From Variovorax sp. OV329 (lineage in GTDB: Bacteria > Pseudomonadota > Gammaproteobacteria > Burkholderiales > Burkholderiaceae_C), in NCBI RefSeq assembly GCF_900114785.1, contig NZ_FOUG01000004.1:248001-312000 (forward strand): 64,000 nucleotides of DNA, given 5' to 3'. The notes under the pieces were generated by a model. That model was not told where the DNA came from and did not search any database. It saw only the letters and a list, made by a program, of their open reading frames with translations. The translations under genes and the position numbers were made by a program. Shown one piece after another: positions 1-7,095 of this stretch; position 1 is the first letter of the stretch; every line of letters starts with the position of its first letter.

Positions 1-842
1 GCAAGACCGGTCAGTTCCACACGGAAAAGTGCCAGGAATACGCGAACGGCAAGAACTGCTTCGTCGCGGGCGTGAACCCGAAGAAGGCCGGCGAGTCGAT
101 CTTCAACATCCCGATCTTCGGCTCGGTGAAGGACGCTGCCCAGCAGACCGGCGCCACCGTGTCGGTGATCTACGTGCCGCCGGCAGGCGCTGCCGCCGCG
201 ATCTGGGAAGCCGTCGAGGCCGACCTGGACCTGGCCATCTGCATCACCGAAGGCATTCCGGTTCGCGACATGCTGGAAGTGCGCAACAAGATGAAAGCCA
301 AGGAAGCCAAGGGCGGCAAGAAGACGCTGCTGCTGGGCCCCAACTGCCCCGGCCTGATCACGCCCGACGAGATCAAGATCGGCATCATGCCCGGCCACAT
401 CCACCGCAAGGGCCGCATCGGCGTCGTGTCCCGCTCGGGCACGCTGACGTATGAAGCCGTGGCGCAACTCACCGAAATCGGCCTGGGCCAGTCCAGCGCC
501 GTGGGCATCGGCGGCGACCCGATCAACGGCCTGAAGCACATCGACGTGATGAAGGCCTTCAACGACGATCCGGACACCGACGCCGTGATCATGATCGGCG
601 AGATCGGCGGCCCCGACGAGGCCGACGCTGCCCGCTGGTGCAAGGACAACATGAAGAAGCCGGTCGTGGGCTTCATCGCCGGCGTCACCGCGCCTCCCGG
701 CAAGCGCATGGGCCACGCCGGCGCGCTGATCTCCGGCGGTGCCGACACGGCCGAGGCCAAGCTGGCCATCATGGAAGAGTGCGGGTTCACCATCACCCGC
801 AACTTCTCCGAGCTGGGCAAACTCCTGAAGTCGCGCCTGTAA
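1..842 (+). CDS. sucD: Succinyl-CoA ligase (ADP-forming) alpha subunit, 5' truncated
   Basis: The frame is open from base 3 to the TAA at 840-842, giving 279 residues. The first visible residues are KTGQFHTEKC, which lie near residue 15 of complete SucD (about 290-297 aa), so only the extreme N-terminus is outside the window. SucD with SucB (expected just upstream) converts succinyl-CoA, phosphate and ADP to succinate, CoA and ATP in the TCA cycle. The NCFVAGVNPKKAGE segment, the LLGPNCPG segment of the CoA-ligase domain and the HAGALI segment around the phosphohistidine (GHAGALISGG) are all visible. A factor-independent terminator follows, so this looks like the last gene of its operon. Confidence 0.97.
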   Translation, partial: KTGQFHTEKCQEYANGKNCFVAGVNPKKAGESIFNIPIFGSVKDAAQQTGATVSVIYVPPAGAAAAIWEAVEADLDLAICITEGIPVRDMLEVRNKMKAKEAKGGKKTLLLGPNCPGLITPDEIKIGIMPGHIHRKGRIGVVSRSGTLTYEAVAQLTEIGLGQSSAVGIGGDPINGLKHIDVMKAFNDDPDTDAVIMIGEIGGPDEADAARWCKDNMKKPVVGFIAGVTAPPGKRMGHAGALISGGADTAEAKLAIMEECGFTITRNFSELGKLLKSRL

Positions 843-865
843 TCAGGCTCGGCCTCGGCCTCGAC

Positions 866-901
866 AAGAGCGCTCGCACTGAAAGGTCGCGAGCGCTTTT
901 T
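866..901 (+). terminator. Rho-independent terminator after sucD
   Basis: AGCGCTCGC (869-877) pairs with GCGAGCGCT (889-897) across an 11-base loop. The stem can be extended by AA/TT outside, and the right arm runs into TTTTT (897-901). It separates sucD from the TerC-family gene. Confidence 0.85.
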
Positions 902-957
902 CGTTCGGCGCCCCGTTTCGATGTAAGCGCCAACCCAATCGCCCAGAAAGTGAGTGC

Positions 958-1647
958 ATGGAGCTGCTGCAGAGTCCGCTGTTCTGGATCGGCCTGGCGA
1001 AGATCATCTGGATCAACGTCATCCTGTCCGGCGACAACGCGGTCGTGATCGCGCTGTCGGCGCGCTCGCTGCCGTCGCACCAGCAGAAGAAGGCGGTGTT
1101 CCTGGGCTCGGCGGCCGCGGTGGTTCTGCGCGTTCTCCTGACGGTGGTAGCGGCCAGGCTGATGGCGCTGCGCTTCGTGCAGATCGTCGGCGGCCTGCTG
1201 CTGCTGTGGATCGGCGTGCAGCTGTTCGGCGGCGAAGAGGACGGTGGCGGTTCCGAGGACGAGAAGGCAGGTGGCCTGATGGCCGCCGTGCGCACCATCC
1301 TGCTGGCCGACCTGGTCATGAGCCTGGACAACGTCATTGCCGTAGCCGCCGCGGCGCAGGGCGACCTCGTGCTGCTGGTGCTGGGCCTGGCGCTGAGCAT
1401 CCCGCTGGTCATCTTCGGCAGCGCGCTCATGATCAGGCTCATGGAGCGCTTCCCCATCATCGTGCTGCTGGGCGCGGCGCTGATCGGCTGGGTGGCGGGC
1501 GAGACCATCGTGAGCGATGTCTCGCTGGGCGAGGTGCTGGCCGCCCGGCCGTGGCTGCATTACGCTGCCGCCGTGGTCTGTGCGATGCTCGTCGTCCTCC
1601 TCGGGCGTCACATGCAGGCCCGCTCCCGGCATTCCTCCACAAACTGA
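958..1647 (+). CDS. TerC/YjbE-family integral membrane protein, copy 1
   Basis: This 229-residue protein is almost entirely hydrophobic, with about seven membrane segments. It has the TerC-family signature twice: SGDNAVVIALSARSLP near residue 25 and a second acidic motif, MSLDNVIAVAAAAQG, near residue 120. The family is implicated in metal ion (especially manganese) efflux and in metalation of exported enzymes; the substrate here is not shown by the sequence. An acidic loop with GGEEDGGGSEDE sits mid-protein. The start ATG follows a weak GAAAGTGAG ribosome site. Unlike the second TerC gene at 43352-44092, there is no room for a yybP-ykoY riboswitch upstream, because the sucD terminator ends only 57 bases before the start. 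Confidence 0.9.
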   Translation: MELLQSPLFWIGLAKIIWINVILSGDNAVVIALSARSLPSHQQKKAVFLGSAAAVVLRVLLTVVAARLMALRFVQIVGGLLLLWIGVQLFGGEEDGGGSEDEKAGGLMAAVRTILLADLVMSLDNVIAVAAAAQGDLVLLVLGLALSIPLVIFGSALMIRLMERFPIIVLLGAALIGWVAGETIVSDVSLGEVLAARPWLHYAAAVVCAMLVVLLGRHMQARSRHSSTN

Positions 1648-1669
1648 GCCGAAGTAGCGAAGAAGTTCT

Positions 1670-2494
1670 ATGGCAAGCTCTGGAGACACCCTTATTCACA
1701 CCGGATCCGTCTTGCAGCAGCCCTGGGATTTCGTCGCGCTTTCCGATGCCGGACGCGTCCGCGCCAACAATGAAGATGCCGTCGCCTTCGACGCGCCACT
1801 GGGCCTGGCCCTGCTCGCCGACGGAATGGGCGGCTACAACGGCGGCGAAGTCGCCAGCGGCATGGCGATCGCGCTGCTGCAGGCCAACATCGGCCGCTGG
1901 CTCGCGCATGCCGGCTCCCAGGCCAACAGCCGGGGCGTGCGCCGTGCCATGCAGGCGGGTGTCGACGAGGCCAACCTGGCCATCCTCGAAGCCGGGGTTG
2001 CCAACGAGCAGCTGCAGGGCATGGGCACCACGCTCGTCCTGGCCGTGTTCGGGCCGCAACGCGTGGTGGTGGGACACATCGGCGATTCGCGCTGCTACCG
2101 GCTGCGCGGCCAGAACCTGGAGCAACTCACGCGCGACCATTCGCTCCTGCAGGAGCAACTCGACGCGGGCGTGATCACGCTCGAGCAGGCGGCCCGCTCC
2201 CCGATCCGCAACCTCGTGACCCGCGCCGTCGGCATCGAGCGCCAGGTTCTTCTTGAAATGCACGAGTACGAGTGCCGTCCCGGCGACCTGTATCTTTTGT
2301 GCTCCGACGGCCTCAGCGAGATGGTCCGCGACGAGGACCTTTTCACAGTTTTGTTACAAGATATCGAACTTTCTCAAAAAGCAACACTTTTGGTTTCACT
2401 TGCAAACGACAATGGCGGCAAGGACAACATTTCTGTTGTACTTGCGCAAGCCGCTGGAGTTTCAGTGCCTGGCGTTGTAGAAGAGCAGGTTTAG
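1670..2494 (+). CDS. PP2C-family Ser/Thr protein phosphatase (Stp/PrpC type)
   Basis: The 274-residue protein has the bacterial PP2C motifs in order: SDAG at 25-28, NNED at 33-36, ADGMGG at 50-55, GDSR at 138-141, DHS at 156-158, NLVTR at 181-185, SDGLS at 212-216 and GGKDN at 249-253. The metal-binding aspartates of these motifs are all present, so it should be an active soluble Mn2+/Mg2+-dependent phosphatase removing phosphate from Ser/Thr. It is followed by an FHA (phosphothreonine-binding) gene and a cyclase on the same strand, a layout that suggests phosphoprotein signalling, but no Hanks-type kinase is in the window. The last 50 or so codons (about 2340-2490) are unusually AT-rich compared with the rest of the gene. 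Confidence 0.95.
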   Translation: MASSGDTLIHTGSVLQQPWDFVALSDAGRVRANNEDAVAFDAPLGLALLADGMGGYNGGEVASGMAIALLQANIGRWLAHAGSQANSRGVRRAMQAGVDEANLAILEAGVANEQLQGMGTTLVLAVFGPQRVVVGHIGDSRCYRLRGQNLEQLTRDHSLLQEQLDAGVITLEQAARSPIRNLVTRAVGIERQVLLEMHEYECRPGDLYLLCSDGLSEMVRDEDLFTVLLQDIELSQKATLLVSLANDNGGKDNISVVLAQAAGVSVPGVVEEQV

Positions 2495-2496
2495 AG

Positions 2497-2531
2497 TTTC
2501 CGGCGACAGCCTTTCCTGAGTCGCCAGGAAA
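2497..2531 (+). other. Intergenic RNA hairpin between the PP2C and FHA genes
   Basis: TTTCC+GGCGAC (2497-2507) pairs with GTCGCC+A+GGAAA (2520-2531), an 11-bp stem with one bulged A and a 12-base loop. No T tract follows (CAACAAAAAC), so it is not a standard terminator. It could be an mRNA stabiliser or attenuator between the two cistrons. Confidence 0.5.
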
Positions 2532-2571
2532 CAACAAAAACTACTATCTCGTTGGAATTGAGGAGCGGGTC

Positions 2572-3228
2572 ATGCCCAGATTGATCGTCTCGATTGACGG
2601 AGTCGTCATCAAAGAGGTGACGCTCGCGAAGGACCGCACCACGCTCGGGCGGCGGCCTTACAACGACATCGTGATCGACAATCTCGCGGTCAGCGGCGAA
2701 CATGCCGTGCTGCACATGATCGGCGGCGATGTCTACATCGAGGACCTGCACAGTACCAACGGAACCTACGTCAACGCCACGGCCGTCAAGAAGCAGGCGC
2801 TGGAGCACCACGATCTCATCGAGGTCGGCAAGTACAAGATTCGCTACCTGGTGCGCGGCACCTCCAGCGAGCCGGTGGATTCCTCCTACGTCGGCGAGCC
2901 GCAGCTCACGCCTTCGGGCAACGTCCCCCTGTCGGTCGCACCCACGGCGCAGATGCCACTGCCAGGCGCCACGGGCGCAGCCGTGCTGCGCGTCCTCTCG
3001 GGCGCAGGCGCGGGCCGCGAAGTCGCGCTGCAGAAGGTGGTCACCACCATTGGCAAGCCGGGCGTGGCGGTCGCCGCGGTCACGCGGCGGCTGCAAGGCT
3101 ACGTGGTGGCGCCGGTGGACGGCGGCACCCTGCTCAACGGCGAGCCGCTGGGCGCCGAGGCCGTCGCGCTGCAGGACGGCGACACGCTCGAGCTGGGCGG
3201 CACCCGGATGCAGTTCGTCTACAGCTGA
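2572..3228 (+). CDS. FHA-domain protein with a divergent second FHA-like half
   Basis: The ATG at 2572 is preceded by a strong GAGGAG ribosome site and gives 218 residues. Residues 1-100 form a forkhead-associated domain: GRRPYNDIVI and SGEHA around residues 24-45, then LHSTNGTYVN, which are the conserved Gly-Arg, Ser-x-x-His and Asn residues that contact phosphothreonine. Residues about 130-218 have the same beta-sandwich rhythm (LLNGEPLGAEAVALQDGD) but lack the Gly-Arg and Ser-x-x-His residues, so this looks like a degenerate FHA repeat. It lies 77 bases after the PP2C gene and 12 bases before the cyclase gene. The likely role is to bind a phosphorylated partner, which is not identifiable here. 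Confidence 0.9.
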   Translation: MPRLIVSIDGVVIKEVTLAKDRTTLGRRPYNDIVIDNLAVSGEHAVLHMIGGDVYIEDLHSTNGTYVNATAVKKQALEHHDLIEVGKYKIRYLVRGTSSEPVDSSYVGEPQLTPSGNVPLSVAPTAQMPLPGATGAAVLRVLSGAGAGREVALQKVVTTIGKPGVAVAAVTRRLQGYVVAPVDGGTLLNGEPLGAEAVALQDGDTLELGGTRMQFVYS

Positions 3229-3240
3229 GCGAAAGGCACC

Positions 3241-5511
3241 ATGCCGGCCATGCTGAGGCACTGGCCGCGCATTCTCATCACCTTCGTTCCGGTGGTGCTG
3301 ATGCTGGTGTACGTGGGCGCCACCACGCGGCGGCCCATGATCGATGGGCTGGATCTCGCCATTTACGACTGGCGCCTGCGTCTTACCCTGCCCGAGCGCT
3401 TCGACCCCCGGATCGTCATCGTCGACATCGACGACACCAGCCTGCAGGCCGTGGGCCAATGGCCCTGGAGCCGGGAAAAGCTGGCCCGCATGACCACCGA
3501 ACTCATGGAGCGCCAGCAGGCGGCCGTGCTGGGCTTCGACATGGTGTTCGCCGAGGAGGACCGCAGCTCCGGCCTGGCGGCGCTGCGCGAACTGGCCAAG
3601 GGGCCGCTGCGCGACCAGCCATCCCTGCAGGCCGAACTGGACCGCCTCGCCCCATCGCTGGACAACGACGGCGGATTCGCACGTGCCATGCAGGGGCACC
3701 GCGTGGCACTTGGCTTCTACCTGACGCAAAGCGATGCGCCCCTGACCAAGGGACGTCTTCCACCACCGGTGCTTCCGCCCACCGCCCTGCCCGCGGGCGT
3801 CGGCATCTACACCACCCACTGGAACGGCTTCGGCGGCAACGTCGAAACACTGGCCAACGCGGCAGCGGGCGCCGGCTTCATCAACGCGGTGATCAGCGCG
3901 CGCAGCGACGGCCTTCTGCGTGCCGCGCCCTTGCTGGCCTACTACGAAGGCGCCGAAGGGCAGAACGGCTACTACGAATCGCTGAGCCTGGCGATGTTCA
4001 GGCTTGCCGCCGGTTATGACACCCTGAGCCCGGTTCTGGCGAACGCGCCCGGCAACATGGCGCCGCCGGTCGAGGCGCTGATGCTGCGCAAGCCCAATGC
4101 GCCCCCGATGCGCGTGCCACTGAGCCTGCGCACCAGCCTGCTCGTGCCCTTCATCGGCACCGGCGGGGCGCAGGCCGGCAACTTCAGGTACATCCCGGCC
4201 GTCGATGTTCTCTCCGGCGCCCTGCCACCCGGGGAGCTCAAGGACAAGATCGTGCTCATGGGCACCACGGCACCGGGCCTGCAGGATTTGCGTGCCACGC
4301 CGGTGAGCGCCAGCTTTCCGGGCGTCGAAGTGCATGCCAACGTCATCTCCGCCCTGCTCGACCGGCGTTTCATCATCGTGCCGGACTATGTGCCCGGCTA
4401 CGAGGTCGTCGTGCTGGCGCTCGTGGGCGTCATGCTGGCAGTGGGCCTGTCGCTGCTGCCGGCGCTGCAGGCCACGCTGTTCTTCGGCGCGGTGGGTGCG
4501 GCCGTCGTCGGGCTCAACACCTGGCTCTTCAAGGCGCACGGCCTCATGCTGCCGATGGGCTCCGCCCTCATCCTGATGGTCGTTGCCTTCGTGCTCAACA
4601 TCGGCTGGGGCTACTTCGTCGAGTCGAGCAAGCGCCGGGGCCTCGCCAAGCTTTTCGGCACCTACGTGCCGCCGCAACTGGTCGAGAAGATGCTCGAGGA
4701 GCCCGAGCGCTACAGCATGCGCGCGGAAAGCAAGGAGCTCACCGCCCTCTTCTGCGACCTGCGCGGCTTCACGCGCCTGTCGGAGGGACTGGCGCCGCTG
4801 GAGCTGCAGGGCTTCCTGAACGACATCTTCAGTCGCCTCACGGAAATCATCAGCTGGCATGGCGGCACGGTGGACAAGTACATGGGGGACAGCGTCATGG
4901 CTTTCTGGGGCGCGCCGGTCGACAACCCGCAGCATGCGAGCCACGCCGTGCGCGCCGCGCTGGAAATGAAAGCCTCCATGGAAGCGCTTTGTGACTCCAA
5001 TCGTGCATCGGGATTGCCTGAAGTGAGCGTTGGCATCGGGTTGAATACCGGTCTCATGAGCGTGGGCGACATGGGCTCGGCCCTGCGCCGCAGCTACACC
5101 GTCATTGGCGATGCGGTGAACCTTGCCTCGCGGCTGGAGGGGGTGAGCTCGGTCTATGGGGTGGCCATCGTGGCCAGCGAGGCGACGGCCAGCGCCGCCA
5201 GCGAATATGCGTGGCAGGAATTGGACCTCGTGTGCGTCAAGGGACGGCAACAAGCCGTCACCATCTTCACGCCACTGGGGCTGCGCGACAAGCTACAACC
5301 CGTCGACGCCGAGATGCTCGAGCGCTGGCGCGCTATCCTGTCGGGCTATCGCGCGCAGCAGGCGGCACAAGTAAAACCTTTGCTGGACGACCTCCTGGCG
5401 CAGGATGCCAAAAAAGTCCTTTACCGCCTGTATGCGGAACGTTTAGCCTCGATGACGTCGCACCCATTCGACCCAGAGTGGGACGGCGCCACCCGGTTCG
5501 AATCCAAGTAG
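3241..5511 (+). CDS. CHASE2-domain class III adenylate/guanylate cyclase
   Basis: This 756-residue membrane protein has an N-terminal membrane segment (about 7-25), a large extracytoplasmic CHASE2 sensor domain (about 35-380), three closely spaced membrane segments (about 383-460) and a cytoplasmic class III nucleotide cyclase domain (about 490-680). The cyclase keeps the metal-binding aspartate in ALFCDLRGFTRLS (near 505), the KYMGDSVMAFWGAP segment (near 545) with the second aspartate, and the DAVNLASRLEG segment (near 624) with the transition-state Asn and Arg. CHASE2 cyclases sense unknown external signals. The lysine in DKYMGD favours ATP over GTP as substrate, but product specificity needs an assay. 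A candidate cyclic-nucleotide phosphodiesterase gene starts 36 bases downstream. Confidence 0.95.
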   Translation: MPAMLRHWPRILITFVPVVLMLVYVGATTRRPMIDGLDLAIYDWRLRLTLPERFDPRIVIVDIDDTSLQAVGQWPWSREKLARMTTELMERQQAAVLGFDMVFAEEDRSSGLAALRELAKGPLRDQPSLQAELDRLAPSLDNDGGFARAMQGHRVALGFYLTQSDAPLTKGRLPPPVLPPTALPAGVGIYTTHWNGFGGNVETLANAAAGAGFINAVISARSDGLLRAAPLLAYYEGAEGQNGYYESLSLAMFRLAAGYDTLSPVLANAPGNMAPPVEALMLRKPNAPPMRVPLSLRTSLLVPFIGTGGAQAGNFRYIPAVDVLSGALPPGELKDKIVLMGTTAPGLQDLRATPVSASFPGVEVHANVISALLDRRFIIVPDYVPGYEVVVLALVGVMLAVGLSLLPALQATLFFGAVGAAVVGLNTWLFKAHGLMLPMGSALILMVVAFVLNIGWGYFVESSKRRGLAKLFGTYVPPQLVEKMLEEPERYSMRAESKELTALFCDLRGFTRLSEGLAPLELQGFLNDIFSRLTEIISWHGGTVDKYMGDSVMAFWGAPVDNPQHASHAVRAALEMKASMEALCDSNRASGLPEVSVGIGLNTGLMSVGDMGSALRRSYTVIGDAVNLASRLEGVSSVYGVAIVASEATASAASEYAWQELDLVCVKGRQQAVTIFTPLGLRDKLQPVDAEMLERWRAILSGYRAQQAAQVKPLLDDLLAQDAKKVLYRLYAERLASMTSHPFDPEWDGATRFESK

Positions 5512-5547
5512 TCCTCTCAAAGCAGATAGAAAAAAGGGCGCAGCCAA

Positions 5548-6330
5548 ATGCAGGTGCGTGTGTTGGGGTGCTCCGGCGCCATTGCCAAGGATTGCCGGAC
5601 GACATCCTTTCTCATCGATCACGATCTTTTGGTCGACGCGGGCACGGGCGTGGGCGACCTTTCGCTGCGCGAGATGATCGAGATCGACGACGTGCTGCTC
5701 ACGCATTCGCATCTGGACCACATCGCCGCCCTGCCCCTGATGCTCGACGCCGTGGCCAGCCGGCGCAGCAAGCCGCTGCGCGTGCATGCCTTGCCGGAGA
5801 CGATTGCGGCGCTGCGCACCCACGTCTTCAACAACGTGATCTGGCCCGACTTCGCGGCCATCCCGAGCCGTGACGCGCCCTTCGTCGTGTTCCACGAAAT
5901 CACCATCGGCCAGACCTTGCGGCTGGGCACTCAGAACGCGAAGAACATCGAGGTGCTGCCCGCCTTTCACACCGTGCCAGCCTGCGGCTTTGCCGTCAGC
6001 TGCGCCAACGGCAGCCGCCAGTGGGTTTTCAGCGGCGACACCGAGCGCAACCAGCATTTCTGGAACCGCGTCAACCAGCTCGACGTGGGCGCACTGGTCA
6101 TCGAAACGGCGTTCAGCAACCGCGAACAGGCCCTGGCCCAACGCAGCCGCCACCTGTCTCCCGCCACCTTGCTCGAAGAGCTGGGCCGCATCGAGGCCGA
6201 CAAGCACTATCCGATCTACATCACGCACACGAAGCCGGCCGAGACGGCGGAGATCATGAGCCAGATCGGCGGCAGCGTGGCCCAGCACGACATCCGTTGG
6301 CTGGAAGCCGACGACATCCTGGTCCTGTGA
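5548..6330 (+). CDS. Metallo-beta-lactamase-fold protein, candidate class II 3',5'-cyclic-nucleotide phosphodiesterase
   Basis: This 260-residue soluble protein has the metal-binding motif THSHLDHIAALPL at 52-64 (His53, His55, Asp57, His58), a further His at about 141 (AFHTVPACGF), FSGDTERN with Asp164, and a C-terminal THTKPAET histidine. HxHLDHI followed by a small-residue/hydrophobic run is very close to the signature of class II cAMP phosphodiesterases (CpdP, yeast PDE1), which belong to this fold. RNase Z and other family members carry related HxHxDH motifs, so the assignment rests on the motif plus the cyclase gene immediately upstream. If correct, the two adjacent genes make and break the same messenger. 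No signal peptide is visible. Confidence 0.8.
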   Translation: MQVRVLGCSGAIAKDCRTTSFLIDHDLLVDAGTGVGDLSLREMIEIDDVLLTHSHLDHIAALPLMLDAVASRRSKPLRVHALPETIAALRTHVFNNVIWPDFAAIPSRDAPFVVFHEITIGQTLRLGTQNAKNIEVLPAFHTVPACGFAVSCANGSRQWVFSGDTERNQHFWNRVNQLDVGALVIETAFSNREQALAQRSRHLSPATLLEELGRIEADKHYPIYITHTKPAETAEIMSQIGGSVAQHDIRWLEADDILVL

Positions 6331-6354
6331 TCCGACAATTCGCGCCCCGGGTTG

Positions 6355-6430
6355 ACAAGTTTGGTCACCCGGGTCGACAGAGTTGTAACGGGAAATGTCA
6401 CCAGCTGTAACCGGAACGTGAACAAGTTTG
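6355..6430 (+). promoter_or_regulatory. Repeated elements upstream of the pilA sigma-54 promoter, candidate activator sites
   Basis: AGTTGTAACGGGAA (6381-6394) and AGCTGTAACCGGAA (6403-6416) are 12/14 identical and 22 bases apart, two helical turns. ACAAGTTTG occurs at 6355-6363 and 6422-6430. Such an array 35-110 bases upstream of a sigma-54 promoter is where an enhancer-binding protein such as PilR would be expected; the protein itself is not encoded in the window. Confidence 0.5.
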
Positions 6431-6464
6431 CACTTAAAGCCGCCTCCAAACGCGATAGCGGGGC

Positions 6465-6480
6465 TGGCACAGATGGTGCG
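6465..6480 (+). promoter_or_regulatory. Sigma-54 (RpoN) promoter of pilA
   Basis: TGGCAC (6465-6470), five bases, then GTGCG (6476-6480). The GG and GC dinucleotides are separated by exactly ten bases, as in the -24/-12 consensus. Transcription would begin near 6491, about 60 bases before the pilA ATG. RpoN control of pilA is established in Pseudomonas and other proteobacteria. Confidence 0.8.
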
Positions 6481-6552
6481 GTTACATGATCGGCTCCGGG
6501 GAGGTTCCCGGGCTTAGCTTCCAACTAAACTGAACCAACCTGGAGTTTTGAA

Positions 6553-7026
6553 ATGAACCGTCGTTCCATCGCACGCAATGTGCAAAAGGGTTTCACCCTG
6601 ATTGAATTGATGATCGTTGTGGCGATCATCGGTATTCTGGCTGCCGTGGCTCTGCCGGCTTATCAGGACTACACGGTCCGTGCCCGCGTGTCTGAAGCCC
6701 TGGTTCTCGCGTCCGGCGCAAAGGCAACGATTTCTGAGAACGCAGCGAATACCGCATCGCAACTCAACGTTGGCGTGGACTCGATCTCGGTCGGCAGTGG
6801 CAATACCAAGAACGTTGACAGCATGACGGTTGATGGCGCCAACGGTGCTATCACGATGGTCACTAGCGCTTCGGCTGGTACGGTCACGTTGGTTCTGACG
6901 CCGAGTAGCGGTGCCGGGCCGTTGGCCGCAAACACGGTTCCTAGCGGCTCGATCAGCTGGAAGTGCACTGTTGCTGATGCGACGAAATACAAGTTCGTTC
7001 CTGCGGAATGCCGCAAGGCCACCTAA
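6553..7026 (+). CDS. pilA: Type IV major pilin
   Basis: The 157-residue prepilin begins with a 13-residue basic leader ending in Gly, followed by the type IVa signature [20 protein letters not shown]. PilD would cleave after Gly13 and methylate Phe1, leaving a 144-residue subunit with Glu5 intact. The pair of cysteines near the C-terminus (SWKC...AECRKAT) forms the usual D-loop disulfide. The ribosome site is TGGAG at 6541-6545. Transcription is predicted from the sigma-54 promoter upstream and ends at the hairpin directly after the stop. The next gene encodes a candidate glycan transferase, which makes this pilin a probable glycosylation target. The mature chain ends in Thr rather than the C-terminal Ser used by TfpO-type pilin glycosylation in Pseudomonas 1244. 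Confidence 0.97.
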   Translation: MNRRSIARNVQKGFTLIELMIVVAIIGILAAVALPAYQDYTVRARVSEALVLASGAKATISENAANTASQLNVGVDSISVGSGNTKNVDSMTVDGANGAITMVTSASAGTVTLVLTPSSGAGPLAANTVPSGSISWKCTVADATKYKFVPAECRKAT

Positions 7027-7044
7027 GCGCCTTAGCGAAGTGAC

Positions 7045-7070
7045 AAAGCCGCCTGAGGGCGGCTTTTTTC
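7045..7070 (+). terminator. Rho-independent terminator after pilA
   Basis: AAAGCCGCC (7045-7053) and GGCGGCTTT (7058-7066) form a perfect 9-bp stem with a TGAG loop, followed by a run of six T (7064-7069). It lies 26 bases before the next start codon, so that gene is uncoupled from most pilA transcription. Confidence 0.95.
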
Positions 7071-7095
7071 TTCACATTCTCGAAGTACTGAATCG

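Noticed and set aside
843-957. A riboswitch upstream of terC copy 1
   Set aside because: The gap is 115 bases, of which the sucD terminator takes the first half, and no GGGGAGTAG or GAGCGAGACC-like elements are present.
2491-5253. A 920-codon open frame on the minus strand
   Set aside because: It lies wholly opposite the FHA and CHASE2-cyclase genes, whose protein motifs are certain. Its translation is rich in Arg, Gly, His and Gln with no recognisable domain, as expected for the complement of GC-rich coding DNA.
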